Source of the DNA: Bacteroidota bacterium
GTDB lineage: Bacteria; Bacteroidota; Bacteroidia; Cytophagales; Cyclobacteriaceae
DNA length: 64,000 bases
Direction of reading: 5' to 3'
Assembly: GCA_023417785.1 (NCBI GenBank)
Contig: JAEZEH010000145.1
Coordinates: forward strand, 1-64,000
Shown here: piece after piece, positions 16,693-25,661 of the stretch
Layout: each line of letters starts with the position of its first letter
Numbering within the stretch: the stretch's first letter is position 1
Notes under the pieces: model-generated
The model's database searches: none
What the model saw: the letters and a program-made list of their open reading frames with translations, nothing else
What the model was told of the DNA's origin: nothing
Made by a program: the position numbers and the translations under genes

Positions 16693-18807
16693 TCAGGCGA
16701 ATGCATTGAACACGATGAAAGCTGAGATATAGGCAAGAGCGGTCATGTACACCAGCTGAATCATCGGCCACTTCCATCCTCTGGTCTCTCTGTACACCAC
16801 GGCCAGGGTGCTCATACATTGCATGGCAAAGGTATAGAATACCAGTAACGACAGCCCTACTGCCGGGGTGAATCGCGGTTGACCGGTCTCCGGATTGATC
16901 TCTTCGCGCATCCGCTGTTTGATAGTTGAATCATCTTCGGCGCTGCTACCGATACTGTAAATGGTTGCCATAGTCCCAACGAAAACCTCGCGCGCGGCGA
17001 AAGATGTGATAAGCGCGATGCCGATTTTCCAGTCATAACCAAGCGGTCTGATTACCGGCTCGATGGATTTACCAATTATGCCCGCGTAAGAATTCTCCAG
17101 CCTGTAGGCGGCAACGCGATCCTCAAACTCCTCGTCCGTTAATTCGGTCGGGTATGCCCTGCTTACCGCTTCCTCTGCGCGCGCCATCCTGTCGCCGGGG
17201 CCGTAGCTGGCAAGTACCCACAGGATAATAGAAATAGCCAGGATAATTTTTCCGGCTTCGAAGACAAAAGCCTTAGTTTTTTCCACGATGGTGATCCCGA
17301 CATTGGACCATTTTGGAACGCGATAAGGAGGAAGTTCCATAATCAGAAAACTGCGCTCCCTGACTTTGATAATTATTTTCATGATCCACGCAGATCCAAT
17401 CGCCGCCAGAAAGCCAAGAAGGTAGAGACCCATAAGTGCAAGTCCCTGTAAATTGAAAAAACCGAGCGCTTTTCCCTCAGGAACGATCAAGGCAATGAGA
17501 ATTGTGAAGATGGGTAACCTCGCTGAACAACTCATCAGCGGTGTAACCATGATGGTGATGGTACGCTCTTTCCAGTTGTCGATAGTACGGGTCGCCATGA
17601 TGGCCGGAATGGCGCAGGCAACTCCCGACATCAACGGCACGACACTTTTCCCGTTAAGTCCGAATTTGCGCATGATCTTGTCCATCAGAAACACGACCCG
17701 CGCCATGTAACCCGATTCTTCGAGAACAGAAATGAAGGCAAAAAGGATTGCTATCTGCGGCACGAAAATCACGATACCTCCAATTCCCGGAACAATTCCC
17801 TCCGCAATCAAACTGGCCAGGGGCCCCGCCGGCAGTGTTCTGCTCAGGAAAGAACTGAGAGAAGCGAAAGAACTGTCGATAAAATCCATCGGCACCGTGG
17901 CCCAGGGAAAGATTGCCTGAAAGATCAGAAAGAGGACACCAAAGAAGATCACGTATCCCCAGACTTTGTGAGTGACAATCCGGTCGATTAATGTGGTGTT
18001 CTTCTTCCAGGCGGGATCCGAGGCCTTGAGTGTGATGGCAGTCAGCAAGGTCTGGATATAGCTATAGCGCTGGATGGTTTCGGCTCCCTGAAATTTGCCG
18101 GGGAAGAACTGATGCTTTTCGCGGATTTCATCCACCTGAGCCCGTTTCTCGTTTGACAGGAATTTCAATGATCCGGGCTGTTCAAGAAACAGATAAGCCT
18201 CATAGTCGTTGTCGACGCCCATTTTTTCTCGCAACTCCATAACGGGATGTTCGACCTCCTTCCATACCGGGAATACTGGTGTGGAGACGGGGGCCTGGGC
18301 GTGGCGCAGTTCGGCCTTCAGAACGTCAATTCCGGACCCTTTTCTAGCGTCCACAGGCACTACGGGCACTCCCAGGCGTTTAGACAGGGTATTCAGGTCA
18401 TAGCTTACTCCCGCCTTCGCGGCCAAATCCATCATGTTCAGAACCAGTATGGTGGGCAATCCCAAATCGATTACCTGAGTAAGTAAAAGCAATCCCCTCT
18501 TGAGGTTGGTGGCATCCGCGACAACAACTACTGTATGCGGTGTTTGCGGCGAATGATGGTCAAGTAAGTATTCGGAAACAATGCGCTCATCTATACTCCG
18601 GGGATAGATACTGTAAATCCCGGGCAAATCGGTAATGTCGGCAATCACGTCCTCCCCCAGTGCCGCAACGCCGGTCTTCTTTTCGACCGTTACGCCGGGG
18701 AAATTGCCAATCTTTTGATTTAGTCCGGTTAAGTGGTTAAATAAAGAAGATTTACCCGAGTTAGGGTTTCCAACGAGAGCTATTCGTAACCTTCGCCGAA
18801 CCGACAT
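16693..18807 (-). CDS. feoB: Ferrous iron transporter FeoB
   Basis: FeoB is the inner-membrane Fe(II) permease with an N-terminal GTPase domain. The 704 residues show G1 GNPNSGKSSLFN (15-26), the G2/switch region with FPGVTVEKK, G3 DLPGIYS and G4 NMMD. A helical linker and membrane gates follow, including GVACAIPAIMATRTI and FAAREVFVGTMA. The protein is complete. Its start overlaps the feoA stop by one base, so the two form one operon. Confidence 0.96.
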   Translation of the reverse strand: MSVRRRLRIALVGNPNSGKSSLFNHLTGLNQKIGNFPGVTVEKKTGVAALGEDVIADITDLPGIYSIYPRSIDERIVSEYLLDHHSPQTPHTVVVVADATNLKRGLLLLTQVIDLGLPTILVLNMMDLAAKAGVSYDLNTLSKRLGVPVVPVDARKGSGIDVLKAELRHAQAPVSTPVFPVWKEVEHPVMELREKMGVDNDYEAYLFLEQPGSLKFLSNEKRAQVDEIREKHQFFPGKFQGAETIQRYSYIQTLLTAITLKASDPAWKKNTTLIDRIVTHKVWGYVIFFGVLFLIFQAIFPWATVPMDFIDSSFASLSSFLSRTLPAGPLASLIAEGIVPGIGGIVIFVPQIAILFAFISVLEESGYMARVVFLMDKIMRKFGLNGKSVVPLMSGVACAIPAIMATRTIDNWKERTITIMVTPLMSCSARLPIFTILIALIVPEGKALGFFNLQGLALMGLYLLGFLAAIGSAWIMKIIIKVRERSFLIMELPPYRVPKWSNVGITIVEKTKAFVFEAGKIILAISIILWVLASYGPGDRMARAEEAVSRAYPTELTDEEFEDRVAAYRLENSYAGIIGKSIEPVIRPLGYDWKIGIALITSFAAREVFVGTMATIYSIGSSAEDDSTIKQRMREEINPETGQPRFTPAVGLSLLVFYTFAMQCMSTLAVVYRETRGWKWPMIQLVYMTALAYISAFIVFNAFA

Positions 18808-19040
18808 TAATTCATTATTGAAATAGTAGCGGCTTCCTCAAGTCTTAATGAAAGTTCGTATCCAGAGACGCTGATACAAACAGGATCACCAAATGGTGCT
18901 GTGAAGTTGAATACAACGGGGGCGCCGGGAAGGCAACCCATTTCCATCAGCTTGATTGACAGGTAATCGTCGGTAAAACCGGTCACAATTCCTACTTCAC
19001 CTGGCCGCATCTGCGCGACGTTCTTACCCGTGGTTGCCAT
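18807..19040 (-). CDS. feoA: Ferrous iron transport accessory protein FeoA
   Basis: FeoA is a small cytosolic SH3-like protein that assists FeoB. The 77 residues contain the expected KLMEMGCLPG turn and the strands GEVGIVTGF and VCISVSGYELSLR. It is the first gene of feoAB, with a -7 box about 30 bases upstream. An inverted repeat between that box and the start may bind an iron-responsive repressor. Confidence 0.93.
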   Translation of the reverse strand: MATTGKNVAQMRPGEVGIVTGFTDDYLSIKLMEMGCLPGAPVVFNFTAPFGDPVCISVSGYELSLRLEEAATISIMN

Positions 19041-19045
19041 TGTGC

Positions 19046-19058
19046 TTAATTAGATTAA
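19046..19058. promoter_or_regulatory. Candidate operator in the feoA leader
   Basis: TTAAT and ATTAA form a perfect 5-bp inverted repeat around TAG, between the feoA -7 box (19071-19078) and the start codon. The position suits a roadblock repressor such as a Fur- or DtxR-type iron regulator. AT-rich dyads arise easily by chance, so support is weak. Confidence 0.3.
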
Positions 19059-19070
19059 TTTTAAACAAGG

Positions 19071-19078
19071 CAAATATA
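19071..19078 (-). promoter_or_regulatory. Predicted -7 promoter box of feoAB
   Basis: TATATTTG on the reverse strand matches TAnnTTTG exactly and lies 30 bases upstream of the feoA ATG. Confidence 0.6.
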
Positions 19079-19137
19079 TGGGTGGTTCCTTTGGATTGCA
19101 ATGATTTGTCACAGATTCACAATCGAATTGAACATGC

Positions 19138-19299
19138 ATGACCAAGTCGAAAAAGAAGCGTTCCGGAAAAGCGCCCAAACCAGCCAAATCACATCCGCCC
19201 AGGCCCTCAGAGACCGGGGAGTTGAAGAAAGAAGATGATAATGAAGACTTCGGGGGGATGAACCTCTCGAACTTCCGTAAGAATCTCGGTTGCGGCTAA
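19138..19299 (+). CDS. Small basic protein ending in NLGCG, 53 residues
   Basis: This complete 53-codon frame runs from an ATG at 19138 to a TAA at 19299. The N-terminal half is rich in Lys, Ser and Pro (starting MTKSKKKRSGKAPK). An acidic stretch with KKEDDNEDF follows, and the protein ends with NLSNFRKNLGCG. The C-terminal NF(R/K)KNLGCG tail looks like a conserved signature of short Bacteroidota proteins; this is from memory, not searched. It converges on murF-alr, overlapping its stop by 4 bases. No function is known. Confidence 0.55.
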   Translation: MTKSKKKRSGKAPKPAKSHPPRPSETGELKKEDDNEDFGGMNLSNFRKNLGCG

Positions 19300-21755
19300 A
19301 GGCTTTCGGCTACGAAGATTCGCTTGACCCGTTCGCTGGTATTCGTCAGAATCTCATACGGGATCGTTTCAATTGATGCTGCCACTTGCTGAATGGGAAG
19401 TTCGCGGCCGAAAATGATTACCTCGTCACCCTCCATCGCATCTATTCCCGTGATGTCGACCATCGTCATATCCATGCACACATTTCCGACAACAGGGGCC
19501 AGTGATCCGTTGATCAGTACCTTACCTTTTCCGCGGCTAAAAGCGCGACTAAAACCATCGGCGTAACCAATAGCAATTGTGGCAATTTCCATTTCTCGCC
19601 GGGCGACACCTCTGCGGGCATAACCAATAGTTTCACCAGCGTGAATTTTCTTAATCTGTGAAATAATAGTTTTCAGCGTGGCCACGGGTCTTAATTCTTC
19701 CCCGGCTTCACCAATGGGATTGACCCCGTAAAGACCGATACCCAGTCGGACCATGTCAAACTGCAAGTCAGGAAAACGAAGTATCCCCGAGGAGTTGAGG
19801 AGGTGGAAAAGTGGCCGATATCCGATGGCACTGGCAATCCGTTCGGCTCTGGATCGAAAGAGCACGGCCTGTTCTTGTGAAAAGGAATCGTGAATGGGTT
19901 CGTCGGCACCTGCCAGGTGACTGAATACAGAGACTACTTCAATGTTTGTATTTTCCGAAAGGAATGCAATAAGATCTTCGACCTGTCCGGCTTCAAATCC
20001 AAGGCGTCGCATCCCTGTATCAAGCTTTATGTGAACCCGGCATTTTCGACCATTCAGGAAAGTATTAAAACTCCGAAGAAAGCGGAAGCTGTAGATCTCG
20101 GGTTCCAGCCCGTAGGCCAGGAGTTGATCGAAGCTTTCTTCGGAGGCATTCATAACCATAATGGGCAGCGTAATATTGCTTTTCCGAAGTTCAACGCCTT
20201 CGTCCGGATAGGCAACGCCCAAATAGTCGGCGCGATGATATTGCAACAGGCTGGCGATTTCGTTGCTTCCGCTTCCATAAGCAAAAGCTTTAACCATAAC
20301 CATAACACGTGTGGACTTGCTTAGCTTTGATTTTATCCGGTTGAAGTTGTTCACGAGTGCGCCAAGGTCGATTTCCATCACTGTTCCGTGAATCTTTCGC
20401 TGGAGCTTCCGGGTAATCTGTTCAAATTCAAAGACCCGCGCACCCTTCAACAGAATCACCTCGTTACCGAAATCTTCAGACTGAAATTCCTCAAGGAATT
20501 CCCCTGTTGAACGGAAGAAACGCGTCTCTCCTTCGAAAGGAAATGCGTTGTTATACAGGACCGGACCAATTCCGATAAGGCGATCGACACCCGATTCGCG
20601 AACCAGTGTCGTGATACTACCCACAAGTTCTGCCTCCCCGAGGCCCGACTCAAGAATGTCGGAGAGGATCACAGTCTTCTTCTTTTTCTGAACCTGGTTC
20701 GAAAGAAATTGAAGACTTATTTCAAGGCCGGCAAGGTCATTATTATAACTGTCGTCTACGATCTGACATTGATTGATACCGTCTTTCAGTTCCAGTCTCA
20801 TGGGAATTGCTTTCAGAGTCTGGACGGCTTGCTGAATGTTTTCCAAGGCAACTCCGAGATACAACAAAGTGGCGACCACATGAAAACAATTCTCCACCGA
20901 AGCTGCGTCGCGGAAGGGGATGCTGATTTCAAACAGCGACTTTTTCCAGGAAATGGCAAACTTATCACCGACTCGATTCAGTTCGATGTCGGCGGTCGCA
21001 GAGAATCCCCATGACAACGACGGGATTCCGCTTTTAGTTATGGCATCATGAACCAGTGTGTGATCCGAACAATAGATCAGCCGTTGTACGTTCCGGAAAA
21101 GCGTTAGTTTTTCGTTTACCTTTGACTCGGCGTTTGGAAATCCTTCATTGTGTGCCGAACCCAGATTGGTGAATATTCCGATAGTGGGCCGGATTATCCG
21201 TTCCAGATTTTCCATCTCGCCGACTTTTGAGATGCCGGCTTCAAAGATACCCATGGTGTGATGCGGGCCGATCTGCCACACAGATAACGGTACGCCTATC
21301 TGCGAGTTGTAACTCCCCGGATTTTTTACAACCGCTTCAAAGCGTGATAATACCTGGAACAGCCATTCCTTGATAATTGTCTTGCCATTGCTTCCAGTCA
21401 ATCCAATAACCGGGATATCAAAGAAAGAGCGATGATGGCAGGCAATATCCTGCAATGCCTTGACGGGGTCCGGCACTTTGAGGAACCCTGCACCCGGAAA
21501 CTGCCGCAGGTCGGGCAGCTCGTCGACGACAAAAAACCGGAATCCGTGGCTGAAAAGCTGGGGAATGTATTTCTGACCATTATGCCTGTCGCCCCGGATT
21601 GCGAAAAACAACGACCCCCTCGCGGTTACCGCTTTCCGGCTGTCCAAAACAAGCGCGGATATGATGCTGTCCTCATATTCTCCAAAGACGCCACCTGCAG
21701 TGATATCAGCAAGTTGCGAAAAGTATATTAATGCCTTAGTGGAGCCGCGAGCCAT
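19296..21755 (-). CDS. murF-alr: Bifunctional MurF ligase / alanine racemase
   Basis: The N-terminal half resembles MurF, which adds D-Ala-D-Ala to UDP-MurNAc-tripeptide. It has the ATP-binding GLTGSNGKTIIKEW and an SAHNEGFPNAESKVNEK segment. The C-terminal half is a PLP-dependent alanine racemase with VKAFAYGSG (the PLP lysine), HIKLDTGMRRLGF and VGNVCMDMTMVDI. One polypeptide thus makes D-alanine and uses its dipeptide, a fusion known in Bacteroidota. I chose the ATG at 21755 (819 residues). The longer frame starting at 21809 runs 54 bases further into the upstream gene and adds no MurF-like sequence. Confidence 0.92.
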   Translation of the reverse strand: MARGSTKALIYFSQLADITAGGVFGEYEDSIISALVLDSRKAVTARGSLFFAIRGDRHNGQKYIPQLFSHGFRFFVVDELPDLRQFPGAGFLKVPDPVKALQDIACHHRSFFDIPVIGLTGSNGKTIIKEWLFQVLSRFEAVVKNPGSYNSQIGVPLSVWQIGPHHTMGIFEAGISKVGEMENLERIIRPTIGIFTNLGSAHNEGFPNAESKVNEKLTLFRNVQRLIYCSDHTLVHDAITKSGIPSLSWGFSATADIELNRVGDKFAISWKKSLFEISIPFRDAASVENCFHVVATLLYLGVALENIQQAVQTLKAIPMRLELKDGINQCQIVDDSYNNDLAGLEISLQFLSNQVQKKKKTVILSDILESGLGEAELVGSITTLVRESGVDRLIGIGPVLYNNAFPFEGETRFFRSTGEFLEEFQSEDFGNEVILLKGARVFEFEQITRKLQRKIHGTVMEIDLGALVNNFNRIKSKLSKSTRVMVMVKAFAYGSGSNEIASLLQYHRADYLGVAYPDEGVELRKSNITLPIMVMNASEESFDQLLAYGLEPEIYSFRFLRSFNTFLNGRKCRVHIKLDTGMRRLGFEAGQVEDLIAFLSENTNIEVVSVFSHLAGADEPIHDSFSQEQAVLFRSRAERIASAIGYRPLFHLLNSSGILRFPDLQFDMVRLGIGLYGVNPIGEAGEELRPVATLKTIISQIKKIHAGETIGYARRGVARREMEIATIAIGYADGFSRAFSRGKGKVLINGSLAPVVGNVCMDMTMVDITGIDAMEGDEVIIFGRELPIQQVAASIETIPYEILTNTSERVKRIFVAESL

Positions 21756-22071
21756 TTGGAACAGGTTTATCAATACTGCAGAGCACGATCTTGCCGGCAA
21801 CATCACCAAATCCTGTCACGAGAACCTCCGACCTGAAACCGGCAATTTTTTTCGGTGGAAAATTTGTGACGCAGACGACTTGCCTACCTAGTAGCGTTTC
21901 GCTGTCATAGTGGTCAGTAATCTGGGCGCTTGATTGCTTCACACCGAATTCACCCAAGTCGATCCAGAGCTTAATGGCGGGTTTTCTGGCCTCCGGAAAG
22001 GTTTCCGCACGGATAACCGTACCGGCTCGTAGCTCAACCTTAAAAAAATCATCTGAAGAAATCAATGTCAT
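21736..22071 (-). CDS. csaA: CsaA-like tRNA-binding domain protein
   Basis: This is a stand-alone 111-residue OB-fold tRNA-binding domain of the CsaA/YtpR kind. FFKVELRAGTVIRAETFPEARKP starts the domain, and QVVCVTNFPPKKIAGFRSEVLV is the typical second half. CsaA of Bacillus is described as an export-related chaperone; here only tRNA binding is predicted. The ATG at 22069-22071 is preferred to the GTG four codons upstream. It overlaps the murF-alr start by about 20 bases, so the two are probably cotranscribed. Confidence 0.85.
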   Translation of the reverse strand: MTLISSDDFFKVELRAGTVIRAETFPEARKPAIKLWIDLGEFGVKQSSAQITDHYDSETLLGRQVVCVTNFPPKKIAGFRSEVLVTGFGDVAGKIVLCSIDKPVPNGSRLH

Positions 22072-22164
22072 CCGAGGGTCCACATCAGGGGATTATTGGC
22101 TTAGCAGAAAATTTCTTTATAACCGGGTAGCTGTTCCAACATTATCTGTTAAAAAAGTGTTAAT

Positions 22165-22183
22165 AGTACATAAATTATGTACT
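22165..22183. promoter_or_regulatory. Perfect 19-bp palindrome, candidate operator
   Basis: AGTACATAA and TTATGTACT flank a single A, giving a perfect 9-bp arm palindrome. It lies 60 bases upstream of the secreted-protein start at 22243. It overlaps a near -7 box TACTTTTC (22180-22187, one mismatch). This is the strongest operator-like site in the window. Confidence 0.55.
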
Positions 22184-22242
22184 TTTCGGAAACAAAAAAT
22201 TTAATTCGGCCGTTTGACATTAACTACCTGAGCCCGGCATCC

Positions 22243-22599
22243 ATGAAGAATTCGCTTCATCTTACGCTTTTTGCCCTACTCGTGTTCCTTGCGGGAAACA
22301 CAGCGTTTGCTCAGGAATCCGGCTCTCCAAGCTTTGAAAATTACGATACCGAAAATTTAGTTGAGCGGGATCGCATGCTGCCCTCATCAGGCGGTTCAGT
22401 TGATCCTCCGCGATCCGTTGTTAAGCCCCATCGTGATTCAGTCGAATTAAAAACACCCAAACGAAACGTTTTCAAACCATCGCCCGTCGTTCCTAAAGAC
22501 GAAAGTAAACCAAAAAACCAAAGCGACGATTCGATCCTTTCGTTCAACTTTCTGTATTATCTGATTCAGAAATACAAAATGCAGGATATTCTGGAATAG
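22243..22599 (+). CDS. Small secreted protein
   Basis: From the ATG at 22243 this is 118 residues with a clean signal peptide (hydrophobic LTLFALLVFLAGNTAFAQ). The longer frame from 22177 puts 22 residues before the signal and overlaps the palindrome, so I reject it. The middle is Pro/Lys/Ser-rich and likely disordered. The C terminus SILSFNFLYYLIQKYKMQDI is hydrophobic and looks conserved. It may be anchored at a periplasmic membrane surface. Function is unknown. It ends 37 bases before the TonB receptor. Confidence 0.6.
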   Translation: MKNSLHLTLFALLVFLAGNTAFAQESGSPSFENYDTENLVERDRMLPSSGGSVDPPRSVVKPHRDSVELKTPKRNVFKPSPVVPKDESKPKNQSDDSILSFNFLYYLIQKYKMQDILE

Positions 22600-22623
22600 A
22601 ATTCCTTTTTTACGGCCAATTCC

Positions 22624-22631
22624 TATATTTG
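22624..22631 (+). promoter_or_regulatory. Predicted -7 promoter box of the TonB receptor
   Basis: TATATTTG matches TAnnTTTG exactly and ends 5 bases before the ATG, implying an almost leaderless transcript for the receptor-lipoprotein pair. Confidence 0.55.
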
Positions 22632-22636
22632 CAACG

Positions 22637-25015
22637 ATGTTGCAAAAAGGTCTTCCGACATTAACTCTTCTTTTATTTTTTGCCGTTCAGGCTGCCCAAT
22701 CTCAGGATTGCACCAATTCGTTGCGAGGCCTGATCGAGGATGCGCATGGCGAAGAATTACCTGGTGCGACCATAATCATCGAGTCAACTGAGCAAGGCAC
22801 TGTTACAGGGGGGGATGGGGTTTTCGAAATTTCCGGCCTTTGCCCTGGTTCATATACACTTGTGATTCGATATGTGGGGTTTGAAGACCAACGCGTTGTT
22901 ATTCGCATTCCTTCTGCACGGCTTCACATTTTTCAATTGAAGCCTTCCGTGAGGGTATTGCACGATATTGTGGTAGAGGGGTCGCACTCGCGGACCCATG
23001 CGCTTAGCCAGTCCCTCAGCATTGTATCTGAAGATGACCTTGTTAAGCTACGGGGTAAAAGCCTTGGTGAGATGCTCCAACACGTCCAGGGGGTAACAAA
23101 CATTATGTCAGGGCCCGGAATATTCAAACCCGTGATCCAGGGGGTGCACAGCCAGCGGATCTTAATACTGAACAATGGACTACGCCAGGAAGGGCAACAA
23201 TGGGGTGTTGACCACGCACCCGAGATAGATCCATTTGTCGCATCGGAAATCGAAGTCATTCGCGGAGCCGAAGCCGTGAGATATGGGTCTGAAGCTATGG
23301 GGGGCGTGATAATTGTAAACAGCGCGCCGTTGCATTACTCATCGGGGCTCGGCGGTGAATTCAACACGGGTTTTGCTTCGAACAATCGTATGGGTGTGAT
23401 CTCCGGCATGCTCGAAGGCGGCTTTGGAAGTACCTCACGTCTGGCATGGCGTGTACAGGGCACGTTGAAACACGGCGGAGACTATCACAGTCCGGACTAT
23501 AACCTTTCGAACACCGGAACACGTGAATATAATGCGAGTGCCGCGTCCGGATGGAAGAAGGGCAACAAGGAAGTCACCGTATTCGCAAGCAGTTTCAATA
23601 CCACGCTCGGAATCCTTCGGAGTGCCCACAGCGGGAATCTTAGTGATCTTCAAAGTTCTATCGAAAACAAAAGGCCCTGGTATGTGCAGAAGTTTACTTA
23701 TGACATCAACAGTCCACGGCAACGTGTTGGGCACCATTTGCTCAAAGCGATGTTCGCAACAGAAATTGGTGGTCTTGGAGAAGTGAAAGTTGTATACGGT
23801 GGCCAGTATAACGATAGGGAAGAATTCGATATCCGGCGCGACAAGCAGGATACACCGGCGCTTTCGCTGGATCTGTTCACGCATTCATTGGACGTATCCG
23901 TAGACCATGAAAAAAATCGGTTGAGCGGAACAATCGGTATAAGCGGCATCGCGCGCGACAACAACAATCAAACCGGGATTGGTCTGCTTCCCGACTACAG
24001 TCAGTATGCTGTCGGGGCCTTTGCTTTCGAGAAGTATCGCCGCGGCAGATGGATACATGAATTCGGGGCACGCCTCGATCTTCAAGTACTTCAGCCACGC
24101 ATGTTTCAGGACAGGATCCTCCTCACACCAACTTATAAATTTACATACGGCTCTGCTACACTTGGGAGTGCCGTTTATATTGGGGAGCGGTCGCGGCTGT
24201 CTTCGAACCTCGGCATCTCAACCCGGGCGCCACTTGTAAACGAATTATTCAGCCAGGGTCTTCACCATGGATCGGCGGCTATTGAAGAAGGTATTCTCTT
24301 GCGCGATGGTATGATCGAAACGAATTCCGGCGCCATCAACACTGAGAGGTCATGGAAATGGGTGAATACTTTTCAACATTTTAAGAACGGATTCTCTTTC
24401 GAGCTCAGCGGGTTCGTAAACTATTTCAACAACTATATTTATCTCACGCCATACGAGAGCCGTCTTACGATTCGAGGCTACTTCCCGGTGTTTCAATACA
24501 GGCAAACCGATGCGTTGCTCGCCGGCGGCGACCTTTCTGGCGAGGTAAAACTCTCGGCACGATTCGCTTATTCGGGAAAGGCGTCATACGTCATGGCGCA
24601 GAATCAGAATTCATCGGAACGATTGCCCCTGATACCTCCTGCGGAAATTGAGAATGAGATTTCATATACTGTGCCGCAGCTTGGGAGTTGGAAAAGTATC
24701 CGAACGCGGATCGTTTCACGTAGTACTTTGAGACAATCCCGTGCGCCGCGTACGATTTTTCCAATCGACATCGATAATCAGACAATTGAGAGCACTTTTG
24801 ATTTCATGCCGCCACCGGATGGCTACACGCTGCTAGGAATTGACATTACTGCGCACCTCACCGTTGGTAATAGCGAACTTTCGCTTAACGTCGGCGCAGA
24901 TAACCTGCTCAATACAATATATCGGAATTACCTCAACCGGCTCCGATATTTTGCGGATGAACCCGGGCGCAACATCAGTATCAGAGTAAACTATAAGTTC
25001 CATTCCCATGAATAA
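22637..25015 (+). CDS. TonB-dependent outer-membrane receptor
   Basis: This 792-residue outer-membrane gated channel takes up a ligand using TonB energy. After the signal peptide comes a CarboxypepD-regulatory-like domain (about 25-110) with GEELPGATIIIEST and DGVFEISGL. A plug follows (about 115-230) with IEVIRGAEAVRYGSEAMGGVI, then a beta-barrel to the end. The motif GVHSQRILILNNG and the segment WGVDHAPEIDP are in the plug. The ligand cannot be named. The next gene overlaps by 8 bases and encodes a lipoprotein, probably its partner. Confidence 0.88.
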   Translation: MLQKGLPTLTLLLFFAVQAAQSQDCTNSLRGLIEDAHGEELPGATIIIESTEQGTVTGGDGVFEISGLCPGSYTLVIRYVGFEDQRVVIRIPSARLHIFQLKPSVRVLHDIVVEGSHSRTHALSQSLSIVSEDDLVKLRGKSLGEMLQHVQGVTNIMSGPGIFKPVIQGVHSQRILILNNGLRQEGQQWGVDHAPEIDPFVASEIEVIRGAEAVRYGSEAMGGVIIVNSAPLHYSSGLGGEFNTGFASNNRMGVISGMLEGGFGSTSRLAWRVQGTLKHGGDYHSPDYNLSNTGTREYNASAASGWKKGNKEVTVFASSFNTTLGILRSAHSGNLSDLQSSIENKRPWYVQKFTYDINSPRQRVGHHLLKAMFATEIGGLGEVKVVYGGQYNDREEFDIRRDKQDTPALSLDLFTHSLDVSVDHEKNRLSGTIGISGIARDNNNQTGIGLLPDYSQYAVGAFAFEKYRRGRWIHEFGARLDLQVLQPRMFQDRILLTPTYKFTYGSATLGSAVYIGERSRLSSNLGISTRAPLVNELFSQGLHHGSAAIEEGILLRDGMIETNSGAINTERSWKWVNTFQHFKNGFSFELSGFVNYFNNYIYLTPYESRLTIRGYFPVFQYRQTDALLAGGDLSGEVKLSARFAYSGKASYVMAQNQNSSERLPLIPPAEIENEISYTVPQLGSWKSIRTRIVSRSTLRQSRAPRTIFPIDIDNQTIESTFDFMPPPDGYTLLGIDITAHLTVGNSELSLNVGADNLLNTIYRNYLNRLRYFADEPGRNISIRVNYKFHSHE

Positions 25016-25628
25016 CATTAACACCAAAATCTCAGGAAGACAAATTCGGAGAAGCGCCTTCATTTTTGTAAGTCTGGCTTTTTTATCGGCCACCGCTTTT
25101 TTATCCGGTTGTGATAAAAGTGATCCCGTGCCCGTCAACGAGAACGAACTCATCACCACACTGACACTTAGCTATCTGAAGGTTGAACAGGATGGTGAAC
25201 CTGTAGCAGCCGAGCCCGTTGTTTTTTCCTGGCGGGATGCCGATGGTCCCGGCCCCGGCGCGCCTGTTGTGGACGACGTCATACTGGACGCGAACGCAAC
25301 TTATGAGATGACCATTACACTGCTTGATGAATCGAAGACGCCCGCGGAAAATATTAGTGATGAAATTCTTCAGGAGGATGAAGAGCACCAGTTCTTTTTT
25401 TCCGTGAGCGGAATCGATGCTATAGTGATGTACAATGATGAGGACGGAAATGCGAAGCCAATTGGACTGCAGAACACATTTCAAACCGGCGCCGCGGGAA
25501 CGGGCACGCTCGGTGTCATTTTGCGGCATGAGCCCGATAAGAATGGAACCGGCGTTGAATCGGGCAATCCGGCTAACGCAGGAGGGGAAACCGATCTTGA
25601 AGTTTCATTTCCTGCAACGATTCAATAG
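25008..25628 (+). CDS. Lipoprotein partner of the TonB receptor
   Basis: This 206-residue lipoprotein has a signal ending in FLSGC, with the lipidated cysteine near residue 35. The mature chain is strongly acidic, rich in Asp, Glu, Pro and Gly, and includes WRDADGPGPGAPVVDD and a QEDEEHQFFF segment. The start codon lies inside the receptor's last codons (8-bp overlap), so translation is coupled. The layout suggests a surface-exposed ligand-capturing lipoprotein. I recognise no family and infer no ligand. Confidence 0.7.
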   Translation: MNNINTKISGRQIRRSAFIFVSLAFLSATAFLSGCDKSDPVPVNENELITTLTLSYLKVEQDGEPVAAEPVVFSWRDADGPGPGAPVVDDVILDANATYEMTITLLDESKTPAENISDEILQEDEEHQFFFSVSGIDAIVMYNDEDGNAKPIGLQNTFQTGAAGTGTLGVILRHEPDKNGTGVESGNPANAGGETDLEVSFPATIQ

Positions 25629-25631
25629 AAC

Positions 25632-25650
25632 GCCACAACGGTAATGTGGC
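25632..25650. terminator. Hairpin between convergent genes
   Basis: GCCACA and TGTGGC form a perfect 6-bp stem with a 7-base loop, just past the lipoprotein stop and before the convergent HisA-like gene's stop. No strong T-tract follows on either strand, so terminator function is uncertain. Confidence 0.35.
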
Positions 25651-25661
25651 ATTGTTGAATT

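Noticed and set aside
21756..21809. Longer start for murF-alr
   Set aside because: The extra 18 residues do not resemble the MurF N terminus and increase overlap with the CsaA-like gene.
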